From: Spirochaetales bacterium
GTDB lineage: Bacteria > Spirochaetota > Spirochaetia > SZUA-6
Direction: 5' to 3'
Assembly (NCBI GenBank): GCA_003233545.1
Contig: QILZ01000068.1
Span: 1-15,554, forward strand
Length of the DNA: 15,554 nucleotides
A model generated the notes under the pieces. That model did no database searches. It was not told the origin of the DNA and saw only the letters and a program-made list of their open reading frames with translations. A program made the translations under genes and the position numbers. Each line of letters opens with the position of its first letter. Positions within the stretch are counted from its first letter, which is position 1. Shown here piece after piece: positions 1 to 7,235 of the stretch.

Positions 1-55
1 TCTTCAGCATTTTAAGAGAATAGCCTATTAACACAGGTTATAGCAAGGCTTAATA

Positions 56-85
56 TTGACAAGGATATGCAAAAGAGCTTACCAT
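56..85 (+). promoter_or_regulatory. Candidate promoter of the GT28 glycosyltransferase gene
   Basis: A perfect -35 hexamer TTGACA (56-61) is followed after 18 bases by TACCAT (80-85), which matches four of six -10 positions. It would start transcription near base 92, about 50 bases before the ATG at 143. The leader would then contain most of the inverted repeat at 101-122. The -10 is poor and there is no experimental support, so this is a sequence-match inference. Confidence 0.4.
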
Positions 86-100
86 AACGGCCTGTCGCTC

Positions 101-122
101 CCCTGTAACAATAATTACAGGG
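101..122. repeat. Perfect 8-bp inverted repeat upstream of the glycosyltransferase
   Basis: CCCTGTAA (101-108) and its exact reverse complement TTACAGGG (115-122) flank a 6-base spacer CAATAA. The repeat lies 20 bases before the ATG at 143 and just downstream of the candidate promoter. It could be an operator for a dimeric repressor or a hairpin in the mRNA leader near the ribosome binding region. No T-run follows on either strand, so it is not an intrinsic terminator. Confidence 0.5.
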
Positions 123-142
123 CTCAACGAAGAAAAAAACAT

Positions 143-1288
143 ATGAAAATAATTAAAATATTAACTGTAGATGTCGGAGGCGGACACAAGGCACCTGCAC
201 AGGCTATAAAGCAGCAATTGGACAGGCTGAATATTCAGGATACCGAAACGGAAGTTGTGGATATGCGTGAGGCAATCCATGCAAAACTGCTTTACTCGAT
301 ATATAAGGGTTTCTGGATCAACATTGCACTAAAGTATCCGCCGTTAATAAAAGCCCTGTACGGTACTGCCGATAATGCCGTACTGGTACGAATTATAGAT
401 TTTATCTTCGGGTTTGTTCTTATACCGAGGTTTAGAAAATATATACGCAGTGTAAACCCGGATATTGTAATATCCACTTACTTCACATTTACCCATTACC
501 TCGAGATATTAAGAAGAGAGAAAGGATTCCGCCCTCTGACAATTTCCCTGAATCCGGAACCATTCGAAAGCCATGCAATATGGGTAACAAAAAAGCTCCA
601 TTACAGTTTTGTTTTCTCACAAAGAGCAAAAGCACAGATGATGTCAAAGGGTGTACCGGAACGAAAAATCAAGGTATTCAACTACCCGGTAAGGCCTGAG
701 TTTTCGAAACAGCAGAAGTCTGTCGATTATGTTCGTGCAAATCTTAAAATTAAGAAGAATCTTCTGACCATACTTCTTAATTTCGGAGCCGAAGGAGTAG
801 GTCCCACAAAAAAATATTTAAAAGCCATACTGAAAAACAACCTTTCTATCCAGATAATACTGGTCTGCGGCCGCAACAGGGAACTTAAAAAATACCTCGA
901 GATTTTAAAAAAGAATTATTCCGGAAGCACGGAACTTTCGATAACCGGCTTTGTGAGCAATATGGAAGACTATATCTACGCATCGGACCTGGTTATCGGC
1001 AAAGCTGGTCCTAACTCTGTTTTCGAAGCACTCGTTATCGGAAGACCGGTTGTTATTACAAGTTTTATGGAAAACGAGCGGTCCACGGTTCAGTGGGTCA
1101 CTCAAAATAAAATAGGATGGCATATCAGATCGGTATCGAACCTTGTAAAGTTTATAAAGCGGATGGAAAAATCGCGGATTTTACTGTTAAAGTATTATGA
1201 AAATATTAAAAGGCTGCAATTAAAATCGGGAACAGAAGAAATAGGCGGGTTTCTTACGGGTTTACTTAAAAGCCCGGCTGTTAAATAG
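143..1288 (+). CDS. GT28 glycosyltransferase, MGDG synthase / UgtP-like
   Basis: A 381-residue glycosyltransferase of the GT28 group that contains plant MGDG synthases and Bacillus processive diacylglycerol glucosyltransferase (UgtP). These enzymes transfer a sugar from a UDP-sugar to diacylglycerol at the inner face of the membrane. The N-terminal strand is followed by the family's GGGH loop (residues 12-15). A mid-protein H-x-x-W (144-147) matches the conserved His/Trp region of the acceptor domain. The C-terminal nucleotide-sugar region has GKAGPNSVFEAL (286-297), equivalent to the GKPGG...EAL signature. An in-frame TTG at 56 would add 29 residues of unfamilylike sequence and overlaps the candidate promoter, so I use the ATG at 143, although its Shine-Dalgarno is weak. 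The product is likely a galactosyl- or glucosyl-diacylglycerol as seen in spirochaetes. The sugar and acceptor cannot be read from the sequence. Confidence 0.85.
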   Translation: MKIIKILTVDVGGGHKAPAQAIKQQLDRLNIQDTETEVVDMREAIHAKLLYSIYKGFWINIALKYPPLIKALYGTADNAVLVRIIDFIFGFVLIPRFRKYIRSVNPDIVISTYFTFTHYLEILRREKGFRPLTISLNPEPFESHAIWVTKKLHYSFVFSQRAKAQMMSKGVPERKIKVFNYPVRPEFSKQQKSVDYVRANLKIKKNLLTILLNFGAEGVGPTKKYLKAILKNNLSIQIILVCGRNRELKKYLEILKKNYSGSTELSITGFVSNMEDYIYASDLVIGKAGPNSVFEALVIGRPVVITSFMENERSTVQWVTQNKIGWHIRSVSNLVKFIKRMEKSRILLLKYYENIKRLQLKSGTEEIGGFLTGLLKSPAVK

Positions 1289-1358
1289 AACTTCTCCTTA
1301 AGACGATATTTTCCTGTTACATCTTTATTCAATAATTAATTAATGATACTGTACGATT

Positions 1359-2087
1359 ATGGATGATCAGCTGCCTGAAAAGCTTAAGGGTAGATACCGG
1401 TGGATTAAGACACATTCCGCATCGGATGAAACAAAGGGGTTCGCCATAGAACTTACAGCAGAAGACCGTAGAGGGCTTATAGCGGATGTTTCGGGACTTA
1501 TCTCACATTATAACGGCAACCTCACCTATATGCAGTCCTGGATAGAGTATGACGGCAGAACACATATTTTAATCCAGATAGAAGATTCGGACAGCAGGGA
1601 TTCGATACTCAAAGGTATTGCTTCCATAGCATCGGTAAAGACCGTTAATCTGCGGCAGACTTACAGCCAGACATACGGGAAGAGGGTTATTGTCATGGGC
1701 GGCGGAGCACAGGTTGCACAGGTCGCCTCGGGTGCAATAGCAGAGGCGGACAGGCACAATATACGGGGAGAAAGAATCTCCGTAGATACTTTAGCTATAG
1801 TGGGAGAAAGCGAGATTGCCCGGGCGGTTCGTGCCGTGGGCAGGCTGCACAGAGCGGCCATACTTGTTCTTGCCGGGGCACTTATGGGAGGAGAAATAAG
1901 TGATGCTGTCAAGGAATTAAAATCTCAGTACGGGATCCCTGTTATATCGTTAAAAATGGCCGGTTCCGTTAACAGGGTATCGGATATCGTTGTTACCGAT
2001 CCGCTCGAAGCCGGAGTTATGGCGGTAATGCTTATCAGCCATATAGGAAAATTTAATCTGTTTAAGGCATACGGGAAGGAATACTAA
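1359..2087 (+). CDS. ACT domain + DUF5612-like protein
   Basis: A 242-residue soluble protein. Residues about 25-100 form an ACT domain, the small ligand-binding regulatory fold that usually senses amino acids; the segment FAIELTAEDRRGLIADVSG is typical of its first strand-loop-helix. Residues about 103-232 resemble DUF5612, with the glycine-rich YGKRVIVMGGGAQ segment and a following GAIAEADRHNIRGE stretch. I recall this ACT-DUF5612 arrangement mainly from methanogenic archaea, with scattered bacterial members. Its biochemical role is unknown; ligand-controlled regulation is a guess from the ACT domain. No catalytic motif is evident. No Shine-Dalgarno is visible before the ATG at 1359, so the start is less certain. 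The stop overlaps that of the convergent cyclase gene by three bases, leaving no room for a terminator. Confidence 0.75.
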   Translation: MDDQLPEKLKGRYRWIKTHSASDETKGFAIELTAEDRRGLIADVSGLISHYNGNLTYMQSWIEYDGRTHILIQIEDSDSRDSILKGIASIASVKTVNLRQTYSQTYGKRVIVMGGGAQVAQVASGAIAEADRHNIRGERISVDTLAIVGESEIARAVRAVGRLHRAAILVLAGALMGGEISDAVKELKSQYGIPVISLKMAGSVNRVSDIVVTDPLEAGVMAVMLISHIGKFNLFKAYGKEY

Positions 2088-3154
2088 TTTTCCTTCTCTT
2101 CTTCTTCCAGAAAATCCTCGAGGAAGAGCGACATATCTTCGTAATTCTGTTCCACCCTCGAAGCCTTCTGTCTGTAAAGATCCATATCGGCATCTATCAA
2201 AATATCTTCCACATTCTCCGGTCCGGATGATTTAAGACCGATACTGGCCTGAAAAGGGAAATCCGTACCGGAATCGTTAAATTCTTCTATATCTTTTTTA
2301 ATTCTCTCCCTGACAAGTTCAGCCTCTTTCTTATCCGTATTAGGCATTAGTATTACAAATTCATCACCACCGTACCGGGCTACAATATCCACTTTTCTGA
2401 TATTCTTTTCCAATATCCTGGCAAGATTTTTAAGAACTTTATCTCCGGCAGGATGCCCGAACTGATCGTTTATTTTTTTAAACTCATCCACATCCAGCAT
2501 GAGAATCGAAAGAGCACCGCCGTACCGCCTGCACCTCTCGGATTCTCTTTTAAACTGATTATCGAAAATCCTCCGGTTGTATATGTTTGTCAACGGATCT
2601 ATGGTTGCTATTTTTTTTAATGCACTGAAGTAGTATATTTTGGCCATTGCGATTGCAGCAAAATCACCTATTGTAGAGAGTATCTTTAACTCGAAAGGTG
2701 TAAAAGTTTTCCCGTTTAGTTTGTTGATTAACTCTATAACTCCAAAGACCCTCTCTTCGGTTTTTAAAGGCACTCCGATAATAGACTTTGTTTTAAAGCC
2801 GGTTGTTTCATCAAAATAACTGTTAAAGCGCGAATCTTTTGTTACATCTTCAATGATAACCGCCTGGCCTTTATCCGCTATCCAGTTTGCCACACCGGTA
2901 CCTTCGGGCACCGTCCGGCCTTTGAGTTTTTCGGCATTCTTTCCCACGACAACCTTAAAAAACAGTTCGCCTGTTCTCCTGTTTCTGAGTAAAAGCGACC
3001 AGTTAAGGGGGGCAAAAATGGTTCCTATTTTCTCCATTACCTGCCGGATAACTTCGTTTATGGTTTTTGCAGCGGATATACCACGTACAACCTCAGAAAA
3101 GAATGTTAATTTTACTAAATCCTCAATTTCGCCATTTGTATTATTCGAATCCAT
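2084..3154 (-). CDS. GAF-GGDEF diguanylate cyclase
   Basis: A 356-residue cytoplasmic protein predicted to make cyclic di-GMP from two GTP. An N-terminal GAF sensor domain spans about residues 20-175, followed by a GGDEF catalytic domain (about 185-333) opening with the usual DPLTNIYNRR. The active-site signature is an intact GGDEF at 262-266, and the metal-binding Asp is seen in MLDVDEFK (219-226). RKVD (253-256) sits exactly five residues before GGDEF, which is the RxxD inhibitory site, so product feedback inhibition is expected. There are no membrane segments. The tail after about 340 is very acidic. The ligand of the GAF domain is unknown. The gene starts two bases after the transketolase stop, with AAGGA upstream inside the end of tkt, so co-transcription is likely. 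It is convergent with the ACT gene and overlaps its stop codon. Confidence 0.93.
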   Translation of the reverse strand: MDSNNTNGEIEDLVKLTFFSEVVRGISAAKTINEVIRQVMEKIGTIFAPLNWSLLLRNRRTGELFFKVVVGKNAEKLKGRTVPEGTGVANWIADKGQAVIIEDVTKDSRFNSYFDETTGFKTKSIIGVPLKTEERVFGVIELINKLNGKTFTPFELKILSTIGDFAAIAMAKIYYFSALKKIATIDPLTNIYNRRIFDNQFKRESERCRRYGGALSILMLDVDEFKKINDQFGHPAGDKVLKNLARILEKNIRKVDIVARYGGDEFVILMPNTDKKEAELVRERIKKDIEEFNDSGTDFPFQASIGLKSSGPENVEDILIDADMDLYRQKASRVEQNYEDMSLFLEDFLEEEEKEN

Positions 3155-3156
3155 CT

Positions 3157-5133
3157 CTATAATAATATCCTTTTTATAAGTGACTCTGCCGTGAGTCCCA
3201 TGTCTTCCGCCACCTCCGGGCCGGGCCCCGATTCCCCGAATCTGTTAATCGCGACAGCATCACCATCATTTAATACCAACCCGGTCCATCCGAAAGATGT
3301 TCCGGCCTCTACTACAACTCTTCGGATATTCGGGGGAATAATATTATTCTTAAAATTATCATCCTGCTGCTTAAACAATTCATAAGAGATCATCGAAACA
3401 ACACGAACATTCTTATCCTTAACCTTTTCCGCTGCTTCCAGGGCCAGAGTAACCTCGGAGCCGGTCGCAATAACAATAACATCCGGTTTACCATCCGGCT
3501 CCTTTACAATATATGCGCCTTTTCTGATATTATCCTTCCAGTTCTTATCATACTTCGAATACACAATTAGACCCTGGCGTGTTAATGCCATCGCAGTAGG
3601 CCCGTTCTGCCTTCCGATGGCCATTAACCAGGCTTCGGCTGTTTCCTCCGCATCTCCCGGCCTTAACGTTACAAGCCCCGGAATACTGCGCAGAGCGGCA
3701 AGCTGCTCCACCGGCTCATGGGTGGGTCCGTCTTCACCGACAAAGATAGAATCATGGGTAAAGACATATATTACCGGAATTTTCATCATACTTGCAAGCC
3801 TTATAGGCGGCTTCATATAATCGGAAAAAACGAGGAAAGTTGCACAGAAAGGTCTTAAGCCCCCATGAAGTACAATACCGTTTGTGATCGAACCCATGGC
3901 ATGTTCTCTGACTCCGAAGTGAATATTCCTTCCGGAAGGATTACTCTTTGCAAATTCACCCGCACCTTCCATCACGGTCTTATTGGAAGGCCCCAAATCG
4001 GCAGAGCCTCCGACAAGATTCGGAACGGCTTTAGCAATTGCATTTAAAACTTTCCCTCCTGCGGCTCTTGTTGCAATTTTATCCCCGAGCCTGAATTCCG
4101 GCATATCGATCCTGTATTCCGAAGGCTTTTTCCGGTTAAAGTAATCGACCCACTCATTGTACAGTTCCCTGTTTTCATTTTTCCATTTATCAAATTTATC
4201 CATCCATGCCCTGTACTCTTTTTCCCACAGCTCTCCTCTGGCCTTAAAATATTCCAGTGCTTCCTCCGCTACATAAAACCGTGAATCGACCGGTACACCC
4301 AGAGCTTTCTTTACAGCCTTTACCTCTTCTTCTCCGAGCGGAGCTCCATGAGCTTTCGGATTTCCGGCAAGATGAGGGGAACCCTTTGCTATTACCGAGG
4401 TCAGCTTAATAATAGTAGGTCTGTCTTTAACACCTTTTGCCTCTTCTACCAGTTTCGCAACCTCTTTAAAGTTATAGGAATCCCCGGAAAGAGTATGCCA
4501 CCCGTAAGCTTCGAACCGTTTAAGAACATCTTCCGTAAAGGCAAGATCTGTCGAACCTTCTATAGTAACACTGTTCGAGTCATAAAATACAATTAATTTG
4601 CCAAGTCCAAGATGCCCTGCAAGGGAAGCTGCTTCCGAACTTATGCCTTCCATCATATCTCCGTCGCCTGTTAAAACAAAGGTAAAATGATCTACAATCT
4701 TGTGTTTGGCAGTATTAAATTTAGCGGCAAGCATTCTCTCGGCTATTGCCATGCCCACTCCATTACCGAATCCCTGGCCAAGAGGACCGGTTGTTGTTTC
4801 TATGCCCGGAGTTACACCATATTCGGGATGCCCCGGAGCCTTCGATCCCAGCCTGCGGAATTTGGAAATATCATCCACCGAAAGATCATAACCGGACATA
4901 TACAGAAGCGCATACTGAAGAAGTACTCCATGCCCTGCAGACAGTACAAATCTATCCCTGTCCGGCCATTCCGGATGTGCCGGATTATGATGAAGTACCT
5001 CTCCGTAAATAAGGGAGCCCAATTCCGCACACCCCATAGGTAACCCGGGATGCCCGGAATTAGCTGCCTGTACTGCATCTACAGTTAAGGTTCTCACAGA
5101 CAATGCTGCAGCTTCCAAACCTTTTATATTCAT
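3157..5133 (-). CDS. tkt: Transketolase
   Basis: A 658-residue full-length transketolase, the thiamine-diphosphate enzyme that moves two-carbon ketol units between sugar phosphates in the non-oxidative pentose phosphate pathway. GHPGLPMG (28-35) is the N-terminal substrate/cofactor loop. The ThDP-binding motif is GDGDMMEG (156-163) running to DSN at 185-187. FGVREHAMG in the pyrimidine-binding domain carries the catalytic Glu, and DSIFVGEDGPTHEPVEQ matches the conserved phosphate and substrate-binding segment. The length fits the family (about 650-670). GGAGG lies five bases before the ATG, and the ATG overlaps the phosphoesterase stop as ATGA, so the two genes are translationally coupled. 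With 6-phosphogluconolactonase at the right edge, the window encodes two pentose phosphate pathway enzymes. Confidence 0.97.
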   Translation of the reverse strand: MNIKGLEAAALSVRTLTVDAVQAANSGHPGLPMGCAELGSLIYGEVLHHNPAHPEWPDRDRFVLSAGHGVLLQYALLYMSGYDLSVDDISKFRRLGSKAPGHPEYGVTPGIETTTGPLGQGFGNGVGMAIAERMLAAKFNTAKHKIVDHFTFVLTGDGDMMEGISSEAASLAGHLGLGKLIVFYDSNSVTIEGSTDLAFTEDVLKRFEAYGWHTLSGDSYNFKEVAKLVEEAKGVKDRPTIIKLTSVIAKGSPHLAGNPKAHGAPLGEEEVKAVKKALGVPVDSRFYVAEEALEYFKARGELWEKEYRAWMDKFDKWKNENRELYNEWVDYFNRKKPSEYRIDMPEFRLGDKIATRAAGGKVLNAIAKAVPNLVGGSADLGPSNKTVMEGAGEFAKSNPSGRNIHFGVREHAMGSITNGIVLHGGLRPFCATFLVFSDYMKPPIRLASMMKIPVIYVFTHDSIFVGEDGPTHEPVEQLAALRSIPGLVTLRPGDAEETAEAWLMAIGRQNGPTAMALTRQGLIVYSKYDKNWKDNIRKGAYIVKEPDGKPDVIVIATGSEVTLALEAAEKVKDKNVRVVSMISYELFKQQDDNFKNNIIPPNIRRVVVEAGTSFGWTGLVLNDGDAVAINRFGESGPGPEVAEDMGLTAESLIKRILL

Positions 5134-5786
5134 ACCTTCCTCCGTTCAATTTTTATTCCCTTTAAGCCGATATCAGCTATACAATAATTACCGTTTTTAT
5201 ATGCACCGGTATTAACACATCTGCACCCGTTTATAACCTCTTCTCCTCCGGATTCATGTATATGCCCGCATATACAGAGATCGATTTTATTATTTTCGAT
5301 AAAATTCCTCACTGCCCCGGATCCGGCATGAATACCGGCAAAAACCCTGTCTAATGAACTCCTCTTCGGAGGCGTATGTGTTATAAGTACTTTAAATTTG
5401 GTTTCTTTAACATCATCATACGATCTTTTAAGAGCCTGTTCCATCTCGGCTTCCGATATTTCCAATGGCGTATTCATGGGTGTTTTTACGCTTCCCCCGA
5501 GACCGATAAAACCAATATTTCCGACAATACTGCTCTTTTCATGCAGGTTTATTCTCTTATCTTCTAAAAACCGGATAACCTCTTCGGTATCCATATTACC
5601 GGGGACTGCAAGAATCCTTAGCCCGGAATCGAGAAAAACAGACACTACACTCTCTGCAGTGTTGTAGTTCCCCTTCTGAGTTATATCCCCGGACAATACA
5701 ACAGTATCGACACTTCCGGTACTCTTAAGAATAGCTCCGATTCCATCGATCCTGCCGTGAATATCCGAAAAGCATAACAAACGCAT
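5130..5786 (-). CDS. Calcineurin-like metallophosphoesterase (YfcE/MJ0936-like)
   Basis: A 218-residue metal-dependent phosphoesterase. The full ladder of metal-binding motifs is present: D-x-H at D8/H10 (SDIHG), GD at D34 (SGDIT), G-N-x-D at N64-D66 (PGNMD), a lone His at H137 (THTPP) and G-H-x-H at H175/H177. GNMD in place of the more usual GNHD/E is a common variant among small stand-alone phosphodiesterases such as MJ0936-type enzymes. There is no signal peptide, so it should act in the cytoplasm. The substrate is not predictable; phosphodiesters such as cyclic nucleotides are possible. The gene begins six bases after the secF stop and ends in an ATGA overlap with tkt, placing it in the middle of the sec-tkt cluster. 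Its Shine-Dalgarno is weak (AAGAAG) and lies beside the purine-rich lysine codons ending secF. Confidence 0.88.
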   Translation of the reverse strand: MRLLCFSDIHGRIDGIGAILKSTGSVDTVVLSGDITQKGNYNTAESVVSVFLDSGLRILAVPGNMDTEEVIRFLEDKRINLHEKSSIVGNIGFIGLGGSVKTPMNTPLEISEAEMEQALKRSYDDVKETKFKVLITHTPPKRSSLDRVFAGIHAGSGAVRNFIENNKIDLCICGHIHESGGEEVINGCRCVNTGAYKNGNYCIADIGLKGIKIERRKV

Positions 5787-5792
5787 AACTTC

Positions 5793-7235
5793 TTATTTCT
5801 TCTTTTTCTTTTTCTTTTTCCTTCTCAGTTTACGTTCCGTAAGGACAGGCATTTGAGCCACATTTTCCTGCTTTTCCGGAAACGGGACACCTTTGTCACC
5901 TTCTTTAACAGAAAGAGGTTCCCCTGCTTTTGCTGTTTTTAGCTGTGAAGTACTGCTTTTGATACGTGACATGGGGATAACATTTGCCTTTACGCCGTAC
6001 TTTATCGCATCACTTCTCTTCCTGCGTCTCTCCATCATATTATGCCAGCCGAGTACAAGCGGTGAAGCAATAAATATGGAAGAATATGTACCGACAACGA
6101 TACCGACTATCAGGTTAAAAGCAAAAAGTTTTATAGAGCCGGTTCCGAAAACGTAAATGGCAAAAACCGCAACTAATGTTGTCAAAGAAGTTATCAGTGT
6201 TCGGCTCAGTGACTGGCTTACACTTGTATCGATTATCGATTCAAGCTTTTCATCTCTGATTAAACCTACATTTTCACGGATCCTGTCGAATATAACAATC
6301 GTATCATTAAGCGAGTATCCTATAATTGTCAGCACCGCAGCAATTGTTGCTGTGGTAACCTCGAGATGGAATGTTCCGATAACCCCGAGCATGACAGAAA
6401 CGTCATGTACAAGAGCAAGAATTGCAGCTACGGCATATATAAGTTTAAATCTGAAACTTATATATATCAGAATAAGGACAAGCGCAACAATAGTAAGAGA
6501 AATGGTTTGTTTTGCCAGATCACGCGAAAACCTCGGGCCGACAAAATCCGTTTTTTTAACAATAACCCGGCCGCTTCCGAACTTTGCGCTTAAAAGATCG
6601 AATATCTTCTTCTCTGTTTTCTGGCGGAACTTCTTATCATTATCATTTGCCTCGACACGAATAATGAATTCCTGATTTATCGGACTTTTAACAAGCTGAA
6701 GGCTGTACCTCCCGAGATTGGTCAGAACAGTGCGGAGTTCTTCTATGTTAACAAAAGTGTTTTCATTCTTACGCAGAATTCTGTTTATTGCTATTTCTTT
6801 GCCTGTCATATCGATATTATGATCGAGTGAGATCAATATTGATGAAGGGAAATCAGGAGCAGCTTTTAAATCGATTTTAATCCCTTTAAGCTTCCCTGCC
6901 GCGTCCGCAAGGCTTTTAAGCGTGGTATATTTGGCAAACGGAAAACTGTACTTATTGACATTGCCGTTTTCCGTAATTGTACACTCGAGCCTGCCGGTTC
7001 CCTGGCCAATAGTTTCTCCCTTTGCAATAAAAACCTCTGCTTTACCTTTTCCGGTATACGATATGGTAAACGCAACAGGGGCAATCTGAATCTGTTCCGT
7101 TAAACCGCCCTTAAAATCTATGCCGAGGTTAAAACCGCCGCGTATAATTAATCCCGTATAACCCGAAATAATCACTACAAGAGAGATGGTGATCATTATG
7201 AAACGATATCTTGTAAACCTGATAATTTTCTTCAT
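5793..7235 (-). CDS. secF: Protein translocase subunit SecF, enlarged form
   Basis: SecF works with SecD as a proton-driven membrane pump that helps complete SecYEG protein translocation. A first membrane helix (about residues 10-33) leads to the family motif FNLGIDFKGG (35-44). Five further helices follow between about 243 and 400, with LNDTIVIFDRIRE carrying the conserved Asp of the proton path (D311). At 480 residues it is well above the usual 300-400. The periplasmic region is expanded (about 35-235), and there is a charged cytoplasmic tail (about 401-480) ending in two Arg and eight consecutive Lys. I place the start at the ATG at 7235, because GGAGGG lies seven bases upstream and the ATG overlaps the secD stop as ATGA. 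An in-frame TTG at 7250 would add five residues and put the Shine-Dalgarno at or inside the gene start. Confidence 0.95.
   Translation of the reverse strand: MKKIIRFTRYRFIMITISLVVIISGYTGLIIRGGFNLGIDFKGGLTEQIQIAPVAFTISYTGKGKAEVFIAKGETIGQGTGRLECTITENGNVNKYSFPFAKYTTLKSLADAAGKLKGIKIDLKAAPDFPSSILISLDHNIDMTGKEIAINRILRKNENTFVNIEELRTVLTNLGRYSLQLVKSPINQEFIIRVEANDNDKKFRQKTEKKIFDLLSAKFGSGRVIVKKTDFVGPRFSRDLAKQTISLTIVALVLILIYISFRFKLIYAVAAILALVHDVSVMLGVIGTFHLEVTTATIAAVLTIIGYSLNDTIVIFDRIRENVGLIRDEKLESIIDTSVSQSLSRTLITSLTTLVAVFAIYVFGTGSIKLFAFNLIVGIVVGTYSSIFIASPLVLGWHNMMERRRKRSDAIKYGVKANVIPMSRIKSSTSQLKTAKAGEPLSVKEGDKGVPFPEKQENVAQMPVLTERKLRRKKKKKKKK

Noticed and set aside
101..122. Inverted repeat as a terminator of a gene upstream of the window
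   Set aside because: No T-run follows the stem on either strand, and it lies between a promoter-like element and a start codon.
56..142. In-frame TTG start giving a 29-residue extension of the GT28 protein
   Set aside because: The extension is Arg/Lys/Asn-rich and unlike the family, spans the leader inverted repeat, and overlaps a promoter-like TTGACA. The family N-terminus begins right at the ATG at 143.
6157..6675. 172-codon open frame on the plus strand within secF
   Set aside because: It is wholly antisense to a well-supported secF, has no ribosome binding site or recognisable domain, and mirrors codon structure of the real gene.
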